Made by a program: the position numbers and the translations under genes
Origin: Myoxocephalus aenaeus
Taxonomy: Eukaryota; Chordata; Actinopteri; Perciformes; Cottidae
Direction: 5' to 3'
DNA length: 64,000 nt
Assembly: GCA_038501785.1 (NCBI GenBank)
Contig: JBAMJR010000168.1
Span: forward strand, 1,306,001-1,370,000
In this document: positions 23,097-34,400 of the stretch, piece by piece
How the letters are laid out: each line of letters opens with the position of its first letter
Position numbering within the stretch: position 1 is the first letter of the stretch
Notes under the pieces: generated by a model
Seen by the model: the letters and a program-made list of their open reading frames with translations, nothing else
Databases searched by the model: none
Told to the model about the DNA's origin: nothing

Positions 23097-23275
23097 TTGT
23101 GGATTGACCTGTGGATCTTTGAGTGCCTCGAGACGAACGGCGATACTTTTAGGAAGAAGGAAGTTGTTTTCACCAACTTGTTCGAAGGAAATCACATCGA
23201 TAAAACATGTTTAGCTTTCACCTACGAGTGAGGTCTGTGTGAGCTCTCTGGACAAGAAACACGCATCAACTTAAG

Positions 23276-23677
23276 CAGGGTTCATACACATCCTGACCAA
23301 TGGATTCCATGACTTTAAACCAAATTTCCATGACCAAACATTTAGTGAAATCTGGGTATAAACAGTAAAAAGTGAGTAAATGTAGTATTTAAACTAACAA
23401 TGAGAATACAAAGCATACAGTAAACCTTAAATGACTCAAATGAATGAGACAATAGTTTGATTAAAAGAATAAACATTTATATAGATGCCTGTATGTATGC
23501 CTGCTTATATTTTGAGCGTCTTTCTTTTAAAAGCATATTCATTATTTCAAACTCAGCGTGAATGAACGACATGAACTTTTGGGATTTTATTTTTTTCAAG
23601 GCCTCTTCCAGGCCTGGAAATAAAGCATTTTAAAATTCCATGAGTTTTCCAGGTTTTCCATGACTGTAAGAACCCTG
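23276..23677 (+). mobile_element. R2 hAT-like MITE, copy 2
   Basis: It starts CAGGGTTCATACACATCC and ends CCATGACTGTAAGAACCCTG, the best preserved pair of ends in the window. It is slightly shorter than the other copies because a stretch near ACATGAACTTTTGGG is missing. Confidence 0.88.
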
Positions 23678-23819
23678 GAAAGGTTCACGCTCTGCTACGA
23701 GTTTTAGACGCTACACACAACTCATCAAGCGTAGGTCTCCAGCATCTTCAAAGGGAAGATTACCCAAGATTTTCTGACTTCGCCAATTCAAAATAAATCA
23801 ATTTTGTTTGGGTTATGAA

Positions 23820-25113
23820 AACATCTTGTTGTTGTGATAGTGGGCGAGCTGTACCCAGCATGCAGTTCGGCGGTGTAATTTTATAAATGTACAATTATTA
23901 GTGTTACAAATTGTTTGTCACAAACTGTTGTGTCGTGATGTTTTACCTGTTAAAGAGCGTTAGTTGTGGGTTATTAATTGTTGTTATAAAGTTTTAACCA
24001 TGATACAAGTTTTAACCATGACTAAAGTTGAACCTGATAAATGTATTTTCTTGAATGAGCCTTGGAATGTTTCACATGTACTGGACTCAATAAACATCTA
24101 ATAATTGAAAATTGAAAAAAATTACTAAAGTTATAACCATGACTAAAGTTATAACCATGACTAAAGTTATAACTATGACTAAAGTTATAACTATGACTAA
24201 AGTTTTAACCATGACTAAAGTTAGAACCATGACTAAAGTTAGAACATGACTAAAGTTATAATCATGACTAAAGTTTTAACCATGACTAAAGTTATAATCA
24301 TGACTAAAGTTTTAACCATGACTAAAGTTAGAACCATGACTAAAGTTAGAACATGACTAAAGTTAGAACCATGACTAAAGTTTTAACCATGACTAAAGTT
24401 AGAACCATGACTAAAGTTAGAACCATGACTAAAGTTTTAACCATGACTAAAGTTATAACATGACTAAAGTTATAACCATGACTAAAGTTTTAACCACGAC
24501 TAAAGTTAGAACCATGACTAAAGTTAGAACCACGACTAAAGTTAGAACCATGACTAAAGTTATAACATGACTAAAGTTATAACATGACTAAAGTTATAAC
24601 CATGACTAAAGTTAGAACCACGACTAAAGTTAGAACCACGACTAAAGTTATAACATGACTAAAGTTATAACCATGACTAAAGTTTTAACCACGACTAAAG
24701 TTATAACCATGACTAAAGTTATAACCATGACTAAAGTTATAACCATGACTAAAGTTAGAACATGACTAAAGTTAGAACCATGATTAAAGTTAGAACCATG
24801 ACTAAAGTTAGAACATGACTAAAGTTATAATCATGACTAAAGTTTTAACCATGACTAAAGTTAGAACCATGACTAAAGTTAGAACCATGACTAAAGTTAT
24901 AACATGACTAAAGTTATAACATGACTAAAGTTTTAACCATGACTAAAGTTATAACATGACTAAAGTTAGAGCCATGACTAAAGTTAGAACCATGACATGT
25001 AAGTAGCTACGACCGCTGCGCCCTCAGCGGTGAAAAATAATTTTTTCTGCCTGCCGAAGAGCGTCAACAGTCTATGCACCGGTATGACGGTGGAACCGGT
25101 ATACCGCACAGCC
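23820..25113 (+). mobile_element. hAT-like element hosting a tandem array
   Basis: The 300-bp left part (GTGATAGTGGGCGAGCTG, GCATGCAGTTCGGC, GTTAGTTGTGGGTTATT) reappears inverted at 59645-59790, attached there to only three or four tandem units. The right end near 25094-25113 is CCGGTATACCGCACAGCCCTA, resembling a TAGGGCTGTGCGG-type hAT terminus also seen at 1190. The left terminus is not identified. Confidence 0.55.
24119..24996. repeat. 17/18-bp minisatellite, about 49 copies
   Basis: The unit is ACTAAAGTTATAACCATG, with variants AGAACC, TTAACC and a 17-bp form lacking one C. It lies within the hAT-like element described at 23820. Confidence 0.97.
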
Positions 25114-25599
25114 CTACTTCAACGTAAACATCGGCCTCTCGGGCCTCTTGCTGAAACGACTGATGCTGCCACTCTCCCTCTCACTCTCAGTCTGTTTGGT
25201 CCATTCTTAGTCGGTCTTGAAGGTCGCGGTGGAGATAAATGGGGCCATTAAAATGAAGTGTTTCTCCCGTTGGGAGCATTGAAGCACTGTGAAGCTTCGT
25301 TGGATTGATTTGTTGAGGAACATTTATGAAGCGTTACGCACAAAGATGCTTCACCCTCTGGGGAGCGTGAACATGCTCAGTGAGTTTCATTGCAATCAGC
25401 GCACAGCGAATTGTGGCCTTCTGAGGGTACTTAGGAAAGGACAGGAGGCCATTAGGGTTCATCCTCTGGGAACCATGAATAAACCCTTAATGTCATAGCA
25501 ATCAAAGCAGTAGTTGCCGAGTTGGACAGAGACATTTACATCCTTAGGCCACTCGCAAAGAACCGACAACACTGAATATTCAAGCTGACTCGTCCCTAC

Positions 25600-25695
25600 T
25601 TGTCATATTTTGCCGCTTGAAGTGGGATCGAACTGCCGATCCTCTGATCGAAGGACAACCCTGCTCACCACTGAGCCACAGTCGGCCTGGGAATT
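25600..25695 (-). mobile_element. tRNA-derived SINE fragment
   Basis: The minus strand reads GACTGTGGCTCAGTGG (A-box-like TGGCTCAGTGG) and, about 40 nt on, GCAGTTCGATCCCACTT (B-box-like GTTCGATCC). It has the head arrangement of teleost tRNA-derived SINEs but the A-box region is degenerate. It is not a tRNA gene: there is no cloverleaf-compatible acceptor stem. Confidence 0.7.
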
Positions 25696-26597
25696 CATAT
25701 CTCATGTTGTGATAGTTTCATGTGAGCCACAGTGAGCGATTGAATCGATTAGATTGGTTGAATTGGGAGAAATGGGATGAGTAATGTGCGGATCTCTCCT
25801 TCATCCTCCGCTCTGTCCTCACTCGCCCTCTTCCCTCCTGACGCTCAGCTGTCTCTCACGATCGCCGGCTGGCCAACAGACATTTGGCGTCCAACACCTT
25901 CGCATCAATTATGAGTTAGAGGAGGTCTTCAGCTTCTCTGACTCACAGCGCTCAGTCCTCTCCTTCTAGTCTCCTTCTGTGTCCTCCAGCGACCCCAGCT
26001 GCAGGCGTCTCTCTCTCTCTCTCTCTTTCTCTCCCTCTCTCCCTCTTTTTGTCTTTCCGGGTCCCCACGCCGGCCAGTGTATCCCCCCCTCTCAGTGCGA
26101 GGGGGCTATATTTAGTGTGAGACGTTAACATATCATCATGCAAAGTGGAAGCCCAGAAGAGATCCAGTGGTCAGATCACCTGTAGCCCTGAGTGGACACA
26201 CATAACACACCTGGTGTGTGTGTTTTCATCAGATCCAGTGTGTTTAGATCCACACAGGATAAGAGCTGCACTGTGTCAGTTCACTGCTCATTCTGAGCGG
26301 TAAAGATGGAGCAGGACGTGTCACGTTGTCGTTGTGTGCGGTGAAAAGTGAGGCGTCTCTACATTGTTTACTCACATCACATCTTAAGGATCAAATACTC
26401 AGCAACACGTCAACTTTAATAGAACCTGTTTTCTCCTGAGGTGTTAGAGCAGGGGTTATAACAACTAATACATCATGAGTAGACCTGTCTACCTGTCTGT
26501 CTACCTACAGGATTGAGGATTCAAACTAAGACCGAACAGTTTGGACATGCTATGAACTGAAATAATGGTCTCATGCTGTTAACACATGGAGGATAAT

Positions 26598-26639
26598 ACA
26601 GACAGGTAGGTAGACAGGTCTGTCTACCTACCTGTCTGT
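26598..26639. repeat. Perfect 42-bp palindrome
   Basis: The left arm ACAGACAGGTAGGTAGACAG (26598-26617) is followed by GT and its exact reverse complement (26620-26639). A related half-site (CTGTCTACCTGTCTGTCTAC) lies at about 26487-26506. Confidence 0.97.
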
Positions 26640-26779
26640 CTGTGTTTTTTAAATCTGGCAAATTCTTACTGGTTTTCTTTGAAGACTGGAGCAGTTGAAC
26701 AGCAGAGAACTCCCGTGATCAAAGCTGGGATCCTTCTAACAGCCCAAACTGATGGTGAGCCGTCCTGACTGTTGGTCTC

Positions 26780-26962
26780 CAGCACATTTAATTTAGCTGA
26801 TGCTTTTATCCAAATATGTTTGCTCTATACACCGTAGACACAGCGGGGTTAAGTGTCTTGCTCAAGGATACATCGACATGGACTAGTGGAGCCGGGGATC
26901 GAACCACCAATCCTCTGATTGAAAATCAGGCATGCTAACTACTGAGCCACAGTCGCCCGCAG
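26780..26962 (-). mobile_element. tRNA-derived SINE
   Basis: The minus strand has GGCGACTGTGGCTCAGTAG (A box), GGTGGTTCGATCCCCGG (B box), CTTGAGCAAGACACTTAACC and the tail GGATAAAAGCATCAGC. These are well-known hallmarks of a widespread teleost tRNA-SINE. It is nearly full length apart from the extreme ends. Confidence 0.88.
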
Positions 26963-27012
26963 ACTCTGCTCTGCATAACCTGCACCAGCTGCAAGGCTTC
27001 CACCAGTTAGCA

Positions 27013-27798
27013 CAGGGGTGGGCAAACTTTTTGGCTCAGGGGCCACATTGAATTAAAAAATTTGACAGACGGGCCGGGCCAGTATCAGATGGATGGAGAG
27101 TGTTTGACAAAGGGGGCGTGGCTTATCGCCGTCGGGTCTCTCCGTGAAAAAGAGCTGTCTTTTCCGGTATCGATTATGGAATAAATAACCACTAGTTTTG
27201 CTTTATACTTGTTGTGGAAGTCCCAAACATGTCGGAACATGAAACACCCTTGTGTTTGGGTTCATAATATTATCCGTAGCCGCACACAGCTCGGTGAATT
27301 TCTCCGACTCCTCCAGGAACTGCGCCGGTCTTATCTCCGTAAAACGGATACCGATTCTGCCATCCACCTTGGAAATAACCACCAGTTCTGCTTTATACTT
27401 GTTGTGTAAACTCTACATACGTGGGAACATCAAACTCCGTGGTGTCTGGGTTCATAATATTATCCGTAGTCCCACAACAGCGTCTGAATGACAGCCGCTG
27501 CACACACGAAAAGCCTAAAAGAGCGCTGTGCAATAAATAAGCATGAAGAAACATCAACGCTGGTCTGTTGTGGTCATCGTGCTTCGGGAAACTGAACTTG
27601 GGAACGGAGAAGCGCTACAGCGGTCTTTACTATAACTTATAATTATTTAAAATAAAAAACTTTTTTTTAATATATTTCTTTAATAACTTTTTTTTAATAT
27701 ATTTTTTTAATGTTATAATAATTATAATACTCGGCGGGCCGTATATTAATACTCGGCGGGCCGTATCCGGCCCGCGGGCCGTAGTTTGCCCACCTCTG
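27013..27798. mobile_element. Non-autonomous hAT element with exact 8-bp target duplication and a nested R3 insertion
   Basis: The ends are CAGGGGTGGGCAAACTTT and AGTTTGCCCACCTCTG. The flanks carry the same 8 bp AGTTAGCA at 27005-27012 and 27799-27806. Subterminal GGGCCGGGCC / CGGCGGGCCGTA is typical of hAT families with CAGGGGTGGGCAAAC ends. Two partial R3 copies occupy about 27110-27500, each with the block ACTAGTT(or CCAGTT)CTGCTTTATACTTG, so R3 DNA was inserted inside this element. Confidence 0.92.
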
Positions 27799-27814
27799 AG
27801 TTAGCATGTTCAGG

Positions 27815-28060
27815 CTGACACGTTACTCGCGTCAGTTTACTCGCCTGAAAGGGGGCGTGGCTTATCTCCGTAAAAACAGTTACCGTTTCCTCCATCCACC
27901 ATGGAAATAACCACTAGTTCTGCTTCATACTTGTTGTGTAAACTCCACATACGTGGGAACATCAAACTCCATGGTGTCTGGGTTCATAATATTATCCGTA
28001 GTCCCACAACAGCGTCTGAATGAAGCCGCTACTTCAGGACCAGCAGCAGTTTGATTCATG
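27815..28060 (+). mobile_element. Family R3 element, partial
   Basis: It begins near ACACGTTACTCGCGTCAG and contains GTAAAAACAGTTACCG, ACCACTAGTTCTGCTTC and GGTTCATAATATTATCCG. It is very similar to 15521-15790. Confidence 0.75.
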
Positions 28061-28683
28061 CATGCAAGGGGCTGAAATTGCCGCATGCCGCTGGACCTTT
28101 TGCAGGAAAACACACGGGGAGACGAGGAGTAACTTCCCGTCAGCGTCACACGCACGAGCACGAGCACACGAGGCGTTTGGGCCGCCCGTCCTTTTCTGTT
28201 CTGCATCTGGTGCCAATGAGCCACGACCTCGCTCCGAGACGTGCTGACGCTTAGTCCAGGTGATTGACAATGGACCCCAGAGCATGCTGGGAAACAAGAT
28301 AAGCTGCAGCCCGGCCCGTTTTGTGGTTCTCAAAAATTGCAGAGAGAGAGAGGAGGAGAGGGAAAAAGTCGGAGAGAAATTACAGAGCAATTACACGGCG
28401 TGAACAGAGGACAGATGGGAGTCCTTCTCTTTTACCCTTCTCCTCATCCGTTATCAGCCATCAGGGTGCTCCATCACTCTGAATAACCATCTTCCCTGAG
28501 ACACGCTCCCTCCCTCTCTCCGTCTCTGTCACTCGCTCCGCATTCCCCTCGCGGTCTGAGTCCGGTTGCCAAGCGGACATCTTTCTTTACTGCCGGCCTC
28601 ACGGCCAATGCAGTGTGAAATAACGTAACTCTCCTCTGACGCCTTTAGTCTGTGTGGTTATTACCATGACAAACACAGCATGT

Positions 28684-28723
<40 letters not shown>

Positions 28724-28866
28724 ACAGACACACACACAGACACTCACACACAGACGCACACACACACAGACGCACGCACGCACACACACAGACAGACAGA
28801 CACACACTCACACACAGATGCACACACACACGCAAACATACACAGACACAGACTCACACACACAGA

Positions 28867-28904
<38 letters not shown>

Positions 28905-28938
28905 GACGCACACTCACTCACTCACTCACACACACACA

Positions 28939-28999
<61 letters not shown>

Positions 29000-30006
29000 T
29001 CCTACAAGGTGACCTTCGGGCTCCAGATCAGATCATGTGATCAGTCTTGAGTCAAACTGGCGGTGTGATGTGTGATGAATGTAAATAAATATTATAAATA
29101 TAATTTCTGCTTGCATTCCTCTGATTTCATGTGTTTTTATGTTCCATCTTTAATCCGTGATGTTGTAGTGTAAAGGTATTTTATCGGGCTTTACCTTTTT
29201 TTACGTCTCCATGCTTCCATTGGGAACGGCGTGTTTAACGTCACATTGCTATGAACTGTGGGTAATTCCCTTGAGCAAAGTCGGTATCTAATGCTGACTT
29301 AGGGAAAGGGTTCATAAAGGGGTCAACATGTCTGAGAGACTCAAACACTCCACGATGTGACAGTGGGACAGAACTAAACCCTCAAGGACTTCACGGGAGC
29401 CTCAAAGTCCGTGAGTCCTTCAGGGTGGAGGTTGGGATTGGGCCGTTCACATCTTTCAGACATCACTCATACAGCAACACGTTTGGCTCAAAGCGATCAG
29501 CTGTTCTGTCCCTGCTGGCTGAGAGGACACGATGCACATAGAAACCCAGTGGAGCCATGTTCTTATGTGGGCAAACAGACAATGTGGCTTTCTAACGTTC
29601 AACACGTTTGCTCAGCCTCGAGGAGACAACCTTTAAATCCATCCAACAAGCTGAGCATCCACCTCCGAGGTCGTTGATGGAAAACTCTAAAGTGTGCTAG
29701 TTTGTGTTCCGAAGGGTCGTCTTGTTTTTGATTCAATTGTCAAATTAACTCAATTCAAAATGTAAAAGGTTCTTCATGCCGTATGCAATGATTTGCTCCG
29801 TTTAGTAAATTGTGCATGAGTGTATAGAAGACACCTGTAAGCCGACCGCTATTGTGACAAGTTGGCTGGTGGTCAACTTCCTCGTGTGGATCCGCTCTAT
29901 ATTTGCTCTGCTTGCTGTGTTTCTGTTTGGCCGGGGGAACCAAACTGATCCTTTTGGAGGCATTCAGCCGTGACCCTATGTGTAAACTCATCCCATGTCA
30001 TTTTAT
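28061..30006. other. ZNRF1 intron 2, no gene seen
   Basis: A moderately GC-rich stretch (28060-28600) and unique-looking DNA, with the CA-type repeat listed separately. Short open frames have no recognisable domain. Confidence 0.5.
28685..28996. repeat. Compound (CA)n/(CAGA)n microsatellite
   Basis: 312 bp of CA units interrupted by CAGA, CACT and CACG. It is the longest CA-type tract in the window. Confidence 0.97.
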
Positions 30007-30449
30007 CAGGGTTCAGACACATCCTGACCAATGGGTTTCATGACTTTTCCACGACTTTAAACCAAATTTCCATGACCGAACATTTAGTGAAATCTGGGTG
30101 TAAACATGAAAAAGTGAGAAAATTTAGTATTTAAACTAACAATGAGAATACAAAGCATACAGTAAACCTTAAATGACTCAAATGAATGAGACAATAGTTT
30201 GATTAAAAGAATAAACATTTATATAGATGCCTGTATGTATGCCTGCTTATATTTTGAGCGTCTTTCTTTTAAAAGCATATTAATTATTTCAAACTCAGCG
30301 TAAATGAACGTCATGAACACATGAATATAACACATTTACATGACTTTTACAAAACCTTTGGGATTTTATATTTTTCAAGGACTTTTCCAGGCCTGGAAAT
30401 AACCATTTTAAACTTCCATGACTTTTCCAGGTTTCCCATGACCGTAAAA
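30007..30449 (+). mobile_element. R2 hAT-like MITE, copy 3
   Basis: It starts CAGGGTTCAGACACATCC. The right end decays after CCATGACCGTAA, with loss of the GAACCCTG terminus. It lies 175 bp from ZNRF1 exon 2. Confidence 0.85.
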
Positions 30450-30623
30450 GCTCCCTCATTCATATTCATCCGGTTTGGAAGGGACTAGCTCAACGATACG
30501 CCCACCTCCTCATGAATATCTAATGAGCACAGCGGCACCATCAGGAGACTTTGGCCCGTACGTTAGAGAGACCACGGATCTGACCTCCTGTCATGTGAAG
30601 AAAGAGACCAAAGCCGTCCTTAC

Positions 30624-30719
30624 CATTGTAGGAGAGGCGAGGTTTGCTTAGACACATGATGAAGTGAACTTCCATCTCATTGGATGCCACGGACTTGGAG
30701 CAGACAGGACACTTGAATC
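30624..30719 (-). CDS. znrf1: ZNRF1 E3 ubiquitin ligase, exon 2 (zinc finger)
   Basis: A 96-nt exon encoding (G)FKCPVCSKSVASNEMEV then HFIMCLSKPRLSYN. The acceptor tttcttcctag|GA and donor AATG|gtaagg are canonical. The exon holds the ZNRF zinc finger C-x2-C-x11-H-x3-C. The sequence SVASNEMEVHFIMCLSKPRL matches ZNRF1 rather than ZNRF2 (which has FVSSDEMDLHLVMCLTKPRI). The first residue, a glycine, is completed by the last base of exon 1. Exon 1, which encodes the glycine/serine-rich N-terminus starting with a myristoylation motif, was not found in the 33 kb upstream to the window end, so intron 1 must be very long. The exon looks intact. Confidence 0.95.
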
Positions 30720-30801
30720 CTAGGAAGAAATACACAGGACAATCACATAAATACCTCTTAAATAAATGATAATAAATACATACAGCCTATAACATCATAA
30801 C

Positions 30802-30807
<6 letters not shown>

Positions 30808-30865
<58 letters not shown>

Positions 30866-30866
30866 A
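30808..30866. repeat. (AT)n then (AC)n microsatellite
   Basis: About 22 AT units followed by six AC units, about 90 bp upstream of the ZNRF1 exon 2 acceptor in gene orientation. Confidence 0.97.
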
Positions 30867-31426
30867 AGGGCATTTTGTTAGATGTCTTTTCATAATAGAA
30901 AAGTGAAAAATGTGTTTGAGATGAAAATGATGGGACACATTTATCTTCAAGACGATGATGTAAAGTCTCGGAGCCCTGGTGATAAATCACCCATCAGTGG
31001 GCCGCTTAAGTGTTGCTGTTTTTTCTCCGGGGCCCTTGGATCCAATCTAATGACAAACCATCACAAAGTAGGCGTGGATGCTGTGATATAAAGCACACGA
31101 CAGTCTTCCTTTGAGTCTACAACTAGGTTTGAATGCTGCGCTATTCAAGTCCAAGGATGTTTTACATTTACTCATCGTGACTTTACAAGCAGCTCAAAGG
31201 CACTAACCCGAACCCTAATAACCAAAATCCAGAGGAAATATAATCAATGTGTATTGAGGCATTGCATCCCCCGCCCCCCCATTAGTGTGACACAGCTATT
31301 AAATCAGTAAGGATTTAAAATGCTGCACTTTGTACACGCAAACGTTAAGTGAAGCAAGATCTAAAGGTCGGCACGGTAATCAGAGATGAACACCGGCAAC
31401 ACAACACAATAAAAGACGCCATTGTG
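30867..31426. other. ZNRF1 intron 1, no gene seen
   Basis: Unique-looking, mixed-composition sequence. No element is recognised. Confidence 0.5.
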
Positions 31427-34400
31427 GTGAGGAACTGTCACGAGGTACTGTGACGAGGCACTGTGATAAGGTAATGTGACGAGGAACTGTCACGAGGTAC
31501 TGTTGACGAGGAACTGTGGCAAGGTACTGTTGACGAGGAACTGTGACAAGGTACTGTTGACGAGGTACTGTTGATGAGGTACTGTCACAAGGAACTGCGA
31601 CGAGGTACTGTGACGAGGTACCGCGATGAGGAACTCTGACGAGGTACTGCGACAAGGTACTGCGACGAGGTACGTTGACGAGGAACTGTGACAAGGTACA
31701 GTGGCAAGGTGCAATGAAGAGGAACTGTAACAAGGTACTGTTGACGAGGAACTCTGACAAGGTACTGCGACGAGGTACGTTGACGAGGTACTGTTGACGA
31801 GGAACTGTGACGAGGTACTGCGACGAGGTGCTGTTGACGAGGAACTGTGATGAGGAACTCTGACGAGGTACTGCGACGAGGTAAAATACAGCCATGTACA
31901 CATACTTAATGGTAGAACAGTCATAACTGTGACGAGGTACTGTTGACGAGGAACTGTTACGAGGAACTGTGACGAGGTACCGCAACGAGGAACTGTGACG
32001 TGAAACTGTGACGAGGAACTGTGACGAGGTACTGTTGACGAGGAACTGCGACGAGGAACTGTGAAAAGGTACTGTTGACAGGGAACTGTGACGAGAAACT
32101 GTGACGAGGAACTGTGACGAGGTACTGTTGACGAGGAACTGTGAAAAGGTACTGTTGACGGGGAACTGTCACGAGGTAATGTGACGAGGAACTGCGACGA
32201 GGTACTGTGACGAGGTACCGCGATGAGGAACTGTGACGAGGAACTGTGACGAGGTACTGTTGACGGGAAACTGTCACGAGGTAATGTGACGAGGAACTGC
32301 GACGAGGTACTGTGATGAGGTACCGCGATGAGGAACTGTGACGAGGTACTGTTGACGAGGAACTGTGAAGAGGTACCGCGACAAGCTACTGTTGACGAGG
32401 AACTGTGAAAAGCTACTGTTGATGAGGTACAGTGACAAGGTACTGTTGACGAGGAACTGTGACAAGGTACTGTTGACGAGGAACTGTCACGAGGTAATGT
32501 GACGAGGAACTGCGACAAGGTACTGTGATGAGTTACCGCGATGAGGAACTCTGACGAGGTACTGCGACGATGTACTGCGACGAGGTACGTTGATGAGGAA
32601 CTGTGACGAGAAACTGTGACGAGGAACTGTAACGAGGTACAGTGGCGAGGTACTGTTGATGAGGTACCGCAATGAGGAACTGTGACGAGGTACGTTGACG
32701 AGGAACTGTGACGAGGTACTGTTGACGAGGAACTGTGAAGAGTAACTGCGACAAGGTACTGCGACGAGTTACTGTTGACGAGGAACTGTGACGAGGAACT
32801 GTGACAAGCTACTGTTGACGAGGAACTGTGACAAGCTACTGTTGACGAGGAACTGTCACAAGGTAATGTGACGAGGTACTGTTGACGAGGAACTGTGACG
32901 AGGTACTGTTGACGAGGAACTGTGACGAGGTACTGTTGACGAGGAAGTGTCACGAGGTAATGTGACGAGGAACTGCGACGAGGTAATGTGACGAGGTACT
33001 GTTGACGAGGAACTGTGACGAGGTACTGTTGACGAGGAACTGTGACAAGGTACTGTTGACGAGGAACTGTCACGAGGTAATGTGACGAGGAACTGCGACG
33101 AGGTACTGTTGACGAGGAACTGTGAAGAGTAACTGCGACAAGGTACTGTTGACGAGGAACTGTGACAAGCTACTGTTGACGAGGAACTGTGACGAGGTAC
33201 TATGACGAGGAACTGCGACGAGGTAATATACAGCCATGTACACATACTTAATGGTAGAACAGTCATAACTGTGACGAGGTACTGTTGACGAGGAACTGTG
33301 ACGAGGTACTGTTGACGAGGAACTGTGACGAGGAACTGTGACAAGGTACTGTTGACGAGGAACTGTCACAAGGTAATGTGACGAGGAACTGCGACGAGGT
33401 ACTGTTGACGAGGAACTGTGAAGAGTAACTGCGATGAGGTACTGCGACGAGGTACTGCGACGAGTTACTGTTGACGAGGAACTGTGACGAGGTACTGTTG
33501 ACGAGGTACAGTGACAAGCTACTGTTGGCGAGGAACTGTGACGAGGTACGATGACGAGGAACTGCGACGAGGTACTGTGACGAGGTACCGCGATGAGGAA
33601 CTCTGACGAGGTACTGCGACGAGGTAATATACAGCCATGTACACATACTTAATAGTAGAACAGTCATAACTGTGACGAGGTACTGTTGATGAGGAACTGT
33701 GACGAGGTAGTGTTGACGAGGAACTGTGACGAGGTAGTGTTGACGAGGAACTGTGACGAGGAACTGTGACAAGGTACTGTTGACGAGGAACTGTCACAAG
33801 GTAATGTGACGAGAAACTGTGACGAGGAACTGTGACGAGGTACTGTTGATGAGGAACTGTGACGAGGAACTGTGACGAGGAACTGCGACGAGGTACTGTT
33901 GGCGAGGAACTGTGAAGAGTAACTGCGACAAGGTACTGTTGACGAGGAACTGTGACAAGCTACTGTTGACGAGGAACTGTGACGAGGTACTATGACGAGG
34001 AACTGCGACGAGGTAATATACAGCCATGTACACATACTTAATGGTAGAACAGTCATAACTGTGACGAGGTACTGTTGACGAGGAACTGTGACGAGGTACT
34101 GTTGACGAGGAACTGTGACGAGGAACTGTGACAAGGTACTGTTGACGAGGAACTGTCACAAGGTAATGTGACGAGGAACTGCGACGAGGTACTGTTGACG
34201 AGGAACTGTGAAGAGTAACTGCGATGAGGTACTGCGACGAGGTACTGCGACGAGTTACTGTTGACGAGGAACTGTGACGAGGTACTGTTGACGAGGTACT
34301 GTTGACGAGGTACAGTGACAAGCTACTGTTGACGAGGAACTGTGACGAGGTACGATGACGAGGAACTGCGACGAGGTACTGTGACGAGGTACCGCGATGA

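Noticed and set aside
25600..26962. tRNA genes suggested by A- and B-box sequences
   Set aside because: The boxes are present but the surrounding sequence does not fold as a tRNA, and the tails match SINE bodies.
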